From: Candidatus Gastranaerophilales bacterium | GTDB taxonomy: Bacteria > Cyanobacteriota > Vampirovibrionia > Gastranaerophilales > JANQFW01 | Reading direction: 5' to 3' | DNA: 38,689 nt | NCBI GenBank assembly: GCA_028280605.1 | Contig: JANQLL010000078.1 | Span: 1-38,689 of the forward strand | Shown here: piece by piece, positions 7,231-16,810 of the stretch | Layout of the letters: each line of letters opens with the position of its first letter | Numbering within the stretch: position 1 is the stretch's first letter | The notes under the pieces: generated by a model | Database searches by the model: none | Seen by the model: only the letters and a program-made list of their open reading frames with translations | Told to the model about the DNA's origin: nothing | Made by a program: the position numbers and the translations under genes

Positions 7231-9834
7231 ATGCTTGGAAAAAAATTTGTAGGATCAATATTATTATTGTCTTTTCTTGCTTTTAGCCCTTTGGCTTTTG
7301 CAAATAATAATGATATCCAGGTACACAAGCTGCCTAACGGGCATACGGTAATCATTAAAGAACAACATAATAACCCTATTGTGTGTATTGACACTTGGGT
7401 TAAAACAGGTTCTATTAATGAAAACGATGAAAATAACGGAGTTTCACACTTTTTGGAACACCTTTTGTTTAAGGGAACCAAAAGGTTTAAGGCCGGTGAT
7501 TTTGACAAAATGTTAGAATCGAAGGGCGCGGTGTTTAACGCTGCTACCAGCAAAGATTTTACGCATTATTACATTACAATAGCTTCTCCTTACCTGGAAA
7601 CAGCTGTTGATCTTCAGGCGGATATGCTATTAAACTCAGTTATTCCTGAAGACGAGCTAAAAAAAGAAAGAAAAGTTGTAATTGAAGAAATAAGAAGGGC
7701 TAAAGACAGACCGAGCAGAGTATTATTTAAAAATTTGAACAATCTTTTGTTTAAAAAACATCCTTATAAATATCAAACTCTTGGAACGGCTGAGATTGTA
7801 GCTAATATCCCTAAAGAAGAAATTATTAAATATTACCGCAAATGGTATGTGCCGTCTAATATGGTAACAATTGTTATTGGTGATGTAGATTCTAAAAAGG
7901 TTTTAAGCCTTATAAAAGACAATTTTAAACTGGCTAAATCTCAAAAATATTCTAAAACATATCAAAGAGAACCTTTTATTACAAAAAAACAGGAAAAAAT
8001 CCAAAAAGGCAAATATAATATAGCATACCTTGATATTGGGTTTAAGGGTGTTGATATAAAAAACGACAAAGATAACATGGCTCTTGATTTAGCTGCAGAA
8101 ATTTTAGGTGGAAACAGAAGCTCCAGATTGTATCAAAACGTAAAAGAAAAGAGAAATCTTGTTACTACTATCTCTAGCGGTCATTATTCTTTGAAAGATG
8201 ATAGTATATTTTACATTATGTCTACCTTTGAGCCTAACAAGCTTGAATTAATTAAAAAACAGGTTAGTAAAGAGCTGAAAAACTTAAGAGATAATCTAGT
8301 TACGGACGAAGAATTGGCTCGTGCCAAGACTCAATTTCAAAGAAGCTTTTTATATAATAATGAATCTGTACAAAATATAGCTACTTCAATAGGCTATTGT
8401 ATGACATTGGACGGTAATTTAGATTGCTATACCAAATATATTGAAGGTATCAACAAAATTACAAAACAAGATATACAGCGTGCTGTACAAAAATATCTTA
8501 AAGAAGATAAGATGGCTATTTCTGTATTACTGCCAGAAACCGCAGGTAACGGCATTAAAACAGAAACCCATAAAAATCTTTCTAAAAGCATATTGCCTAA
8601 CGGTATGACTTTAATTACCGGTAAAAGTGCTGGTAATGATATTATTTCCTTATCCTTACTTGTCAGAGGCGGTAAATTTGTTCAGACGATACCTGGTATT
8701 CAAAATATTATAAAATCTACCCTTTTAAAGGGGACCAAGAACCGTAGTTTTGAAGAAATAACTCAAGAATTAGAAGATAAGGGCATTAGAATTAGTCCTG
8801 CACTAGCTTCTGATTATTTTGAAATCAATTTAAAATCTACAAAACAAGACTTTGATCAGGCTTTTGACATATTATGCGATATTTTAAATAATCCTTTATT
8901 TAAAGAAAGTGATATTAAAAAAGCACAAAAAAATATCAAGCAGGGCATACTTGCCAGCAGAGACAGACCTTTATCCGTAGCGTTTGAAAAGTTTAAAAAA
9001 GCTATGTTTCCGAAGCATCCTTACGGATATAACGGTGAAGATGTTGAAAAAAACATCGATAAAATAAACAGAAACGATGTTGTTAAATTTTATAACAGCT
9101 ATTTCACACCGGAAAACATGATAGTCTCTGTGTATGGTGATGTTAATTCAAAAGATATAACTGAAAAACTTGTGGCTTACTTCCCTAAAAAACAAGGTGA
9201 AAAAGTTTTGGTAAGCGATTATCAGTCTGAGTTTAAGCCTTTAAAGAAAAATAAAGTGATTTTTACTCAAAAAGATACTATGGCTGCTAAAATTGTTATG
9301 GGGTGGAAAGCTCAAGGAATCCGGAACGAAAAGGATTATGCTACATTACAGCTTATTGATTCTTTATTAGGCAATGGAATGAGCTCCAGATTATTTGTTA
9401 ATTTAAGAGAAAAACAGGGTTTGGCTTATGCTGTCAGTTCTGTTTATCCTTTGAGACTTGATAATGGCTTTTTTGCATTATATATAGGTACAGCTGAAAA
9501 AAATACAAACAAAGCTATTAAAGGATTTTTAAATGAAATTGAAAAACTTAAAACCGTACCTGTTAGCGAAGAAGAGCTAAAAAAAGAAAAACAAAAGATT
9601 ATTGGTCAAATGGCTCTGGCTAAAGAGACCAATCAGCAGCAGGCTCATACTTTGGGATTGTACGAGTTAACAGGAAAGGGGTATAAGTTTGAAGAAAAAT
9701 ACAAAAAACTCCTGGAATCAGTTTCTGCTGATGATATAATTAAAACGGCAAATAAGTATTTTAAAAGTCCATATATTATATCAGTCGTGTCTAAAAATAA
9801 TCTTATAGATAGACAGTTCAAAGAAGGATTATAA
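7231..9834 (+). CDS. M16 family zinc metallopeptidase, two tandem M16 units, exported
   Basis: Signal peptide MLGKKFVGSILLLSFLAFSPLAFA; HFLEHLLFKGT (HxxEH) plus KERKVVIEEIRR; second unit lacks HxxEH. Confidence 0.92.
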   Translation: MLGKKFVGSILLLSFLAFSPLAFANNNDIQVHKLPNGHTVIIKEQHNNPIVCIDTWVKTGSINENDENNGVSHFLEHLLFKGTKRFKAGDFDKMLESKGAVFNAATSKDFTHYYITIASPYLETAVDLQADMLLNSVIPEDELKKERKVVIEEIRRAKDRPSRVLFKNLNNLLFKKHPYKYQTLGTAEIVANIPKEEIIKYYRKWYVPSNMVTIVIGDVDSKKVLSLIKDNFKLAKSQKYSKTYQREPFITKKQEKIQKGKYNIAYLDIGFKGVDIKNDKDNMALDLAAEILGGNRSSRLYQNVKEKRNLVTTISSGHYSLKDDSIFYIMSTFEPNKLELIKKQVSKELKNLRDNLVTDEELARAKTQFQRSFLYNNESVQNIATSIGYCMTLDGNLDCYTKYIEGINKITKQDIQRAVQKYLKEDKMAISVLLPETAGNGIKTETHKNLSKSILPNGMTLITGKSAGNDIISLSLLVRGGKFVQTIPGIQNIIKSTLLKGTKNRSFEEITQELEDKGIRISPALASDYFEINLKSTKQDFDQAFDILCDILNNPLFKESDIKKAQKNIKQGILASRDRPLSVAFEKFKKAMFPKHPYGYNGEDVEKNIDKINRNDVVKFYNSYFTPENMIVSVYGDVNSKDITEKLVAYFPKKQGEKVLVSDYQSEFKPLKKNKVIFTQKDTMAAKIVMGWKAQGIRNEKDYATLQLIDSLLGNGMSSRLFVNLREKQGLAYAVSSVYPLRLDNGFFALYIGTAEKNTNKAIKGFLNEIEKLKTVPVSEEELKKEKQKIIGQMALAKETNQQQAHTLGLYELTGKGYKFEEKYKKLLESVSADDIIKTANKYFKSPYIISVVSKNNLIDRQFKEGL

Positions 9835-9836
9835 TT

Positions 9837-10763
9837 GTGAAAGTAAGTGTAAAGGTTCCAGCTACTACCGCAAACGTTGGTCCTGGGTTTGACTGTTTCG
9901 GTATAGCGTTATCTATGTATAATGTTGTTACGCTGGAAGAAACCGTGTATCCTACTAACGGTCTGGAAATAAATATATTAAGTGATAGTAAGGACGATTT
10001 ATCAGCTATTACTATCCCAACTGACAAATCAAATATTGTATATAAAGCTGTTGAGCTACTTTATAATTACACAGGGCAGGTGGTACCTGCCCTGAGGATT
10101 AATATAAAATCTAATATTCCTATTGCAAAAGGCTTAGGAAGTAGTGCATCTGTTATTGTTGGTGGTGTTATTGCTGCAAACAAACTTCTCGGAAATCCTG
10201 CTGACGAAGCAGCTATATTATCTATTGCAAATGAGGTTGAGGGACACCCGGATAATACTACACCTGCTATGCTTGGAGGTTTTGTATTATCTTCTGCAGA
10301 AGAGGATGGAAGTATTATTCATCGCAAAATAGAGTGGCCTGATGATTGGAAGCTAACTGTTTGCATTCCTGATTATGAGCTTGCAACACAGATATCCAGA
10401 TCTGTTCTTCCTGAACAAGTGAATTTACAGGATGCTATTTACAATGCTAAAAGGTGTGCTTTATTTGTACAGGCTTTGCATACAAAAGATGGCGACCTCT
10501 TAAATGTAGCATTGGATGATAAGTTGCATCAACCTTACAGAACACGATTAGTGCCTGGTTTTGATGAGATTACAACTAATTTAAAAGAAATAGATGTATT
10601 AGGTACTGTTCTTAGTGGTGCGGGACCTAGTATTTTGGTTGTATCTGAAAATTCTAAGGTTGAGGATGTTAAAAGTACTGTTAAGTCAACTTGGGAAGCT
10701 ATTGGTATTCGATCAAGCGTAAAAACTGTTGATATTGATACTACGGGTGCGGTTATTTTATAA
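9837..10763 (+). CDS. thrB: homoserine kinase (GHMP family)
   Basis: KVPATTANVGPGFDCFGIAL, GLGSSASVIVGG, GTVLSGAGPS; GTG start. Confidence 0.95.
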   Translation: MKVSVKVPATTANVGPGFDCFGIALSMYNVVTLEETVYPTNGLEINILSDSKDDLSAITIPTDKSNIVYKAVELLYNYTGQVVPALRINIKSNIPIAKGLGSSASVIVGGVIAANKLLGNPADEAAILSIANEVEGHPDNTTPAMLGGFVLSSAEEDGSIIHRKIEWPDDWKLTVCIPDYELATQISRSVLPEQVNLQDAIYNAKRCALFVQALHTKDGDLLNVALDDKLHQPYRTRLVPGFDEITTNLKEIDVLGTVLSGAGPSILVVSENSKVEDVKSTVKSTWEAIGIRSSVKTVDIDTTGAVIL

Positions 10764-11001
10764 AGGTTATTTTAATTTTTATTAAAAATTTTGCTCAACT
10801 TGTTAATATTTATTTTTATCATTGTTTATTTAATTGAAAATAAATTACTAAAGAAAAAAACTTATTTATATAAATAAAATTATTAATATTTCGTTACAAT
10901 TAAGCAATTTCAAGAAATTTAAATTATTTAGTGTCTTATTAACATTATATAATTTATCAAATTCTAAATAGTAGATCAAAAAAGAAAGGTAAAAAAACAC
11001 A

Positions 11002-12069
11002 ATGCTAGTAAAGTCACTTGACAATTTAAAAGGAATTGCTACCAAGAGTGTAGACTTAAAAGAAAACAATTTAAAAGCTCCTAGCTTTGTAGGTTCTAAT
11101 TCTGAAACAGGAGAAAATCAAGGTCTTCAAAACTTGGGAGATTTAAATAAAGCAACTATTTTAAAATCTGGCACTAATCCTAAAGAAGAAATGTTAACAA
11201 AGCTTGAAGATCCAAAGTATTTAGCGGCGATGGCTAAGAATGAGTTGTCGGAAGAAGAAGCAGAAAAGGTTGAAAAATATCTTTCAAATCCTGAAAATCT
11301 TTTAAAAGCAACGAAAAATCCTAACATTATGTATCTGGCAATGGACTCAGTAGAGAAAAAATTAGAGCAAGAAAAGGGCGCTCAAACAGACGGAGATCAA
11401 GAAGGTATAGCCCAAGCCTTAAAGCTTGTTAGGCTTCAAAAGTCAATATCTAAAAAACAAATAGAAGCACAAGTTGCAAGCCCTAAAAAACTAGGATTCA
11501 AAGCAAGTCCTAATAATAAATACATAAGAAGAAGTGAGTCAATAGATATTATTAGAAATTATACTGCTGCTGGAGCGACTACAGGAGGTATTTTAGGATT
11601 TATAGGAGCAGGCTTAATAGATGCTGGGATTCAACACTTCTTAACAAATAAAATGGTTAAGGCTATAGCTGAAGAATATGGCTATGAAAAAGAATTTTCT
11701 AATACAGCAGGCCTTCTTGCCGTATTAGCTTGCGGTCAAGTAGGTGGAGCCGCAGCCAGAGCTATTGGTGGAAGTATTCCTGGCTATGGTGCATTAGTAA
11801 ATGCAGGAGTATCTACCAGCCTTAATTTAGCGGTAGGAGCTGGTACTATGGTAGTATTTGAAGCTTGCAAACAGCAAGGTATTTCGCCAAATAATTTATC
11901 TCAGTTAAGGAATATTAATGAACTTCTTGGATTCGCAGCAGAGATAGCACCAGCTATTGGTTTTATAGCAACACCTACTGATAAACTTGTAGATGCATTT
12001 GGAGCCCGTTTAGATGAAGTTGGTAAAATTGTTGTAGCATATTCAAGAGGCAGCAATAGTTGGATATAA
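11002..12069 (+). CDS. hypothetical protein with DUF697-like C-terminal region
   Basis: MVKAIAEEYGYEKEFSNTAGLLAVLACGQVGGAAARAIGGSIPGYGALVNAGVSTSLNLAVGAGTMVVFEACK resembles the DUF697 pattern (IAelYG...iPGxGxxxNAxvAxxxTyaxGxaa...f). Confidence 0.5.
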   Translation: MLVKSLDNLKGIATKSVDLKENNLKAPSFVGSNSETGENQGLQNLGDLNKATILKSGTNPKEEMLTKLEDPKYLAAMAKNELSEEEAEKVEKYLSNPENLLKATKNPNIMYLAMDSVEKKLEQEKGAQTDGDQEGIAQALKLVRLQKSISKKQIEAQVASPKKLGFKASPNNKYIRRSESIDIIRNYTAAGATTGGILGFIGAGLIDAGIQHFLTNKMVKAIAEEYGYEKEFSNTAGLLAVLACGQVGGAAARAIGGSIPGYGALVNAGVSTSLNLAVGAGTMVVFEACKQQGISPNNLSQLRNINELLGFAAEIAPAIGFIATPTDKLVDAFGARLDEVGKIVVAYSRGSNSWI

Positions 12070-12097
12070 ACATTTAAACACGAAAAAGGACAGTTGC

Positions 12098-12637
12098 ATG
12101 AAGACTAATTTGTACTTAAATTCACCCTCTCAACTTAATGCAAATAATAATAAACAAAGAAATCTATTAATTAAAGGTACTGCCGCAATTGCTGGCGGTA
12201 CCGCTCTTGGCTTGGCTATAAATAAAATGCAGGATGGTGAAAACATCTTAAAAAAAGATGTTTTAAAGTCTCTTTTTAAGGTTAAAGAATCAAAGCCTTT
12301 TATAAGCAAGATCTCATTATTATTAGCTCCAGTTCTATTGTTAAAGTGTTCGGCTGCAATTTTAGACAAAGAAAAAAATCCTGAAAAAGGTAAAGCTACT
12401 ATTAAAAAAGCAGTACTGGGATTACCATTAGTTGTAGCTGGTGGCTATTCAGCTTGGGCGGCCATTAATCCAAAAAATTTTAAAGGATTTTTGAAAGGTT
12501 TAACTCTGGCGGCATGTGCTTATATTCCTGTAAGTATACTTGCTATGCGCTCTGCTAATAAAGTTTTTTCTGATAAAAAAAGTCAAAATTTATCAGAAGC
12601 CGACCCTAACAAGAGCTTGGACATTAAAAATGCTTAA
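12098..12637 (+). CDS. predicted membrane protein, unknown function
   Basis: 28 bp downstream of the previous ORF; several hydrophobic helices (LLIKGTAAIAGGTALGLAI, ISLLLAPVLLLKCSAAIL, AVLGLPLVVAGGYSAWAAI). Confidence 0.6.
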   Translation: MKTNLYLNSPSQLNANNNKQRNLLIKGTAAIAGGTALGLAINKMQDGENILKKDVLKSLFKVKESKPFISKISLLLAPVLLLKCSAAILDKEKNPEKGKATIKKAVLGLPLVVAGGYSAWAAINPKNFKGFLKGLTLAACAYIPVSILAMRSANKVFSDKKSQNLSEADPNKSLDIKNA

Positions 12638-12655
12638 ATTTTACGTTTTATATCC

Positions 12656-13744
12656 TTACAAAATCAACCCTAACCATTTAGATGCAAGTTCGTATTTACG
12701 GCTTTTTTTGGCAACTCCAATTTCCACCAAAAAACCTTCATCTACCCATTTATGACAATTATTCAAAGCAGTTCTTCTTGTAATACCTAATTGATCGGCA
12801 ATTTCTTTTGTGGTTATAAAGCGGCTGTTTTTAAAAAGCATCAAGACCTGTTTTTGTTTTTGATCCAGCTCCCTCAGCAAATGCGATTGATATTTAACCT
12901 CATCCTGTGCTAACTGACTTGTTTTTGCTTGAACATTCGCAAAGGCAAGCGCCATTCCTCTGCAAAAATAACAAATCCAATCAGTTATATCGGCCTCAGC
13001 CCTGCCTAAATAATAGTTATGCGACTCACCTACGGCTAAAGCATTATAATAGCTATGCAAATCTTTTGCATAATACTCCTCAAGAGAATAAATTCCTTTC
13101 AATCCATAGCCTGATATATGCAAAACAAGGTTAGTTAAAAGTCTTGCCGTCCTACCGTTACCATCATAATAAGGGTGAATTGTAGCAAACTGATAATGAG
13201 CAATTCCAGCTATAACAGGCACTGGAAGTAATCTTTGCTCCAGCTCTTTATTTATCCAATTCGCTAAACCTTGCATTAATTCGGGAACATCCTTCGCCTC
13301 TGGAGGCATGTAAACAATTTTACCATCCAGACTATTGCGAATAACATTTTGACCGTCACGATAAGGCGAAGTTTTTTTTCGACCAGATATTACCAAACCA
13401 TGAATTGTCTTTATATAGTCTTCATTAATTGAACTAACAGGCTGGTTAATCAAATCATCTAAATAATCAAGGGCTTTATAATAATTTTTCACTTCAGTTT
13501 CATCCCGTTGCCGCCCGGGAAATGAAGCGCCTTTAACAACTTCTTCAACCTGCTCCTGCGTCAAATTATTGCCTTCTATTTGCGTTGAATAATGAGTAGA
13601 AGTAAGACGCGCGGACTCTCTCAAAGATGCAAGAACCGATACATTGATGGGCAAAGACTGAAAAAGCTGCCTGCTTGCCTCTATATCCATCAAAGAATTT
13701 GTTATTTCGGATGTAAGTGAAAAATTCGGTGAAAACATAAACAC
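12656..13744 (-). CDS. Fic family protein, class II-like with N-terminal inhibitory motif and C-terminal winged helix
   Basis: HPYYDGNGRTARLL full Fic motif; inhibitory motif STQIEGN ([ST]xxxE[GN]) before the core; C-terminal FITTKEIADQLGITRRTALNNCHKWVDEGFLVEIG. Confidence 0.93.
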   Translation of the reverse strand: MFMFSPNFSLTSEITNSLMDIEASRQLFQSLPINVSVLASLRESARLTSTHYSTQIEGNNLTQEQVEEVVKGASFPGRQRDETEVKNYYKALDYLDDLINQPVSSINEDYIKTIHGLVISGRKKTSPYRDGQNVIRNSLDGKIVYMPPEAKDVPELMQGLANWINKELEQRLLPVPVIAGIAHYQFATIHPYYDGNGRTARLLTNLVLHISGYGLKGIYSLEEYYAKDLHSYYNALAVGESHNYYLGRAEADITDWICYFCRGMALAFANVQAKTSQLAQDEVKYQSHLLRELDQKQKQVLMLFKNSRFITTKEIADQLGITRRTALNNCHKWVDEGFLVEIGVAKKSRKYELASKWLGLIL

Positions 13745-13771
13745 TCCCTTTTTCTGTCTATTTCCATTATT

Positions 13772-13800
13772 ATTCTAACAAACTTCCAATAAACTTCCAA
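13772..13800 (-). promoter_or_regulatory. putative sigma70 promoter of the Fic gene
   Basis: Minus strand: TTGGAA (13800-13795), 17-bp spacer, TAGAAT (13777-13772). Confidence 0.5.
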
Positions 13801-13843
13801 TAAACTTCCAATAAACTTCTATTAAATTTCCAATAAATTTCCC
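13780..13843 (-). repeat. 11-bp tandem iteron array upstream of fic
   Basis: AAACTTCCAAT x3 perfect (13780-13812), then AAACTTCTATT, AAATTTCCAAT, AAATTTCCC, exact 11-bp period. Confidence 0.9.
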
Positions 13844-13849
13844 AAAAAA

Positions 13850-13884
13850 AAAAGCGAGTGACTAATTAAAGACACTCGCTTTTA
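13850..13884 (-). terminator. intrinsic terminator after ppdK (possibly bidirectional)
   Basis: AAAAGCGAGTG ... CACTCGCTTTT 11-bp stem with T-rich flank on the minus strand. Confidence 0.8.
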
Positions 13885-13915
13885 AACGACCCTTGAATCT
13901 ATCTGAATTCAAGTT

Positions 13916-16603
13916 TTATTTAGTTAAAAGGACTTTTTTTTCCTGTTGCTCAATCACAGCCTGCGCAGCTGATAATCTTGCAATAGGTACTCTGAAAGGT
14001 GAACAACTTACATAGTTTAATCCAATGAGGTTACAGAATTTAACACTCTTAGGATCGCCACCATGCTCACCGCAAATACCAAGCTTGATATTAGGTCTTG
14101 TAGACTGGCCTTTTTCAATAGCAATCTTCATTAATTGACCTACACCATCCTGATCTAAAGTTTCGAATGGGTTCTCAAGAAGGATTTGCTTTTCTGTATA
14201 GTTAGTTAAGAATTTAGCTTCAGCGTCATCACGACTAAAGCCAAATGTCATTTGAGTTAAGTCATTAGTACCAAAACTAAAGAACTGAGCATACTCTGCA
14301 ACTTCATCAGCAGTTAAAGCAGCTCTAGGTATTTCGATCATTGTACCGAATTGGTAATCAACATCAACACCTTTTTCGCTCATTACTTCTTTAGCAACAG
14401 ATTCTAACTGCTCTCTAGCTGTCTTTAATTCGTTAACATGACCGACTAAAGGAATCATTACTTCAGGTTTTACATCCATACCTTCTTTTTTAAGATCACA
14501 AGCAGCTTGGAAAATAGCTCTTACTTGCATCTCGTTGATTTCAGGATAGGTTAAGCCTAATCTGCATCCTCTTAAGCCCATCATTGGGTTAGATTCGCTT
14601 AATTCTGATACTTTTTCCAATAATTCTTCTTTTTCTTTTAAGAGTTTTGGATTATTTCCTTTTACTCTTAGTTCAACAACTTCCGCTAATAATTCTTCAT
14701 GATTAGGCAAGAACTCGTGTAAAGGAGGATCCAACAGACGAACGGTTACAGGAAGATCATTCATAGACTTGAATATAGCTTTGAAATCTTCGTACTGAAA
14801 CGGAAGTAACTTAGCTAAAGCTTCTTTTCTTGCTTCTGCTGTTCCTGCAAGAATCATTTGCTGTACAACAGGTAATCTGTCTTGAGCCATAAACATATGC
14901 TCTGTTCTGCAAAGACCAATACCTTTAGCGCCAAGCTCAATAGCTTTTTCAGCATCTTCAGGAGTATCAGCATTAGCTCTTACAACTAAGCGTTTTACTT
15001 CATCAGCCCATTCTAACAATTGGTCAAAGTCACCGCCAAGTTCAGGATCAACTGTTGCAATTGCACCAACAAATACTTCACCGGTTCCACCATCTAATGA
15101 GATAATCTCACCTTTTTTGAAGGTTTTACCTTCAGCATTTGTAACAGTTTCCTTTGCTAAATCTACTTTTAAAGACTCACAACCTGCAACACAAGGCTTA
15201 CCCATACCTCTTGCTACAACAGCAGCGTGACTGGTCATACCGCCTCTTGCTGTTAATACACCTTGAGATGGGATCATACCATGAATATCATCAGGACATG
15301 TTTCTATTCTTGTTAGGATAACTTTTTCGCCCTTTTCTGCTCTTTCAGCAGCTTCTGTAGGATCGAAAATCAACATACCGGTTGCTGCACCAGGTGATGC
15401 ATTTAAGCCGGTTGCAAGAAGTTTTCCGTCTTTAACTGCTTTATCTTTAGCTTTTAAATCAAAGCTAGGTAGTAATAATTGATATAATTGAGAAGGATCT
15501 ACTAATTGGAGAGCTTTTTCTTTGTTTATAATACCTTCTTTTTCTAAGTCAACAGCTATTTTTAAAGCAGCTTTTGCTGTTCTTTTACCTGATCTTGTTT
15601 GTAGAATGTAGAGTTTACCTCTTTCAATCGTGAATTCCATATCTTGAATATCTTGATAGTGACGCTCTAATTTTTGAGCTATATCAACGTATTCTTTATA
15701 TAATGCAGGCATTTCAACTGCTAATTCAGAAATTGGCTTTGGAGTTCTAATACCAGCTACAACATCTTCACCCTGTGCGTTTGTTAAGTATTCACCATAG
15801 AAAATATTTTCACCGTCACTTGGGTTTCTTGTAAATGATACGCCGGTAGCTGAGTCATTACCCATATTACCGAATACCATACTTTGAACGTTTACAGCTG
15901 TACCGTATCTGTGATCTATTTTATAGTGATTTCTGTATGCCACAGCTCTTGGGATGTTCCAAGATTTAAATACTGCCTCAACAGCCAATTGCAATTGTGT
16001 CATTGGATCTTGAGGGAAATCTTTTCCTGTTTTTTCTTTAATTAAAGCTTTGTATGCTGTAACAACTTCCTTCAATGCTTCTGTATCTAAGTCTGTGTCT
16101 AAATCAACACCTTTAGATTTTTTTACTTTATCTAATCTGTGTTCAAATTCATCTTTATCAATATCTAAAACAACACCGCCGAACATAGAAAGAAATCTTC
16201 TGTAGCTGTCATAGGCGAATCTGTCATTATTAGTTAAAGAAATTAAACCTTTTAATGTGTCATCGTTTAAACCCAGATTCAAAATTGTTTCCATCATACC
16301 AGGCATACTTAACCTTGCACCTGATCTAACGGAAAGTAGCAAAGGATTATCGACACTGCCAAACTTTTTACCTGTCTCTTTTTCTACATCCTCTAATGCT
16401 TTTTTTATAGAATCCATTAAGCCTGCCGGCATTTCATTGCCATTATCAATGTACTCTATACATGTTTCTGTTGTAATTGTTAACCCCGGAGGAACTGGAA
16501 GTCCAGCGTTTGTCATCTCTGCCAGGTTAGCACCTTTACCACCCAGCGAATTCCTCATGTCTGAATTACCTTCTCTAAATAGGTAGACTCTTTTCTGTGA
16601 CAT
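13916..16603 (-). CDS. ppdK: pyruvate, phosphate dikinase
   Basis: GGKGANLAEMTNAGLPVPPGLTITTE, GGMTSHAAVVARGMGKPCVAG (phospho-His), GTNDLTQMTFGFSRDD. Confidence 0.96.
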   Translation of the reverse strand: MSQKRVYLFREGNSDMRNSLGGKGANLAEMTNAGLPVPPGLTITTETCIEYIDNGNEMPAGLMDSIKKALEDVEKETGKKFGSVDNPLLLSVRSGARLSMPGMMETILNLGLNDDTLKGLISLTNNDRFAYDSYRRFLSMFGGVVLDIDKDEFEHRLDKVKKSKGVDLDTDLDTEALKEVVTAYKALIKEKTGKDFPQDPMTQLQLAVEAVFKSWNIPRAVAYRNHYKIDHRYGTAVNVQSMVFGNMGNDSATGVSFTRNPSDGENIFYGEYLTNAQGEDVVAGIRTPKPISELAVEMPALYKEYVDIAQKLERHYQDIQDMEFTIERGKLYILQTRSGKRTAKAALKIAVDLEKEGIINKEKALQLVDPSQLYQLLLPSFDLKAKDKAVKDGKLLATGLNASPGAATGMLIFDPTEAAERAEKGEKVILTRIETCPDDIHGMIPSQGVLTARGGMTSHAAVVARGMGKPCVAGCESLKVDLAKETVTNAEGKTFKKGEIISLDGGTGEVFVGAIATVDPELGGDFDQLLEWADEVKRLVVRANADTPEDAEKAIELGAKGIGLCRTEHMFMAQDRLPVVQQMILAGTAEARKEALAKLLPFQYEDFKAIFKSMNDLPVTVRLLDPPLHEFLPNHEELLAEVVELRVKGNNPKLLKEKEELLEKVSELSESNPMMGLRGCRLGLTYPEINEMQVRAIFQAACDLKKEGMDVKPEVMIPLVGHVNELKTAREQLESVAKEVMSEKGVDVDYQFGTMIEIPRAALTADEVAEYAQFFSFGTNDLTQMTFGFSRDDAEAKFLTNYTEKQILLENPFETLDQDGVGQLMKIAIEKGQSTRPNIKLGICGEHGGDPKSVKFCNLIGLNYVSCSPFRVPIARLSAAQAVIEQQEKKVLLTK

Positions 16604-16757
16604 TAAAACCTCTCCTTTTGTTTCAAATATCTAAATTGACGCAATACTAGTATAAGTCGTTTTATACCATAAATAAGCGTTCTATACAATAACTAACATC
16701 GAATTTATTATCATTTATATAATTTATTATTTTAAATTCAATTAGAAAGTAAAAGTA

Positions 16758-16780
16758 AAAAAAGGGCATTAAGCCCTTAA
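16758..16780 (-). terminator. intrinsic terminator after the OYE-family gene
   Basis: Minus strand AAGGGC-TTAAT-GCCCTT followed by TTTTT. Confidence 0.7.
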
Positions 16781-16810
16781 AAACTCTATCAACTTTGATG
16801 ATCAAAAAAA

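Noticed and set aside
7206-7553. Minus-strand ORF opposite the M16 start
   Set aside because: Overlaps the signal peptide and HxxEH coding region; spurious.
13780-13843. Repeat array considered as a CRISPR
   Set aside because: Units are contiguous 11-mers with no spacers and no cas genes nearby; better explained as iterons.
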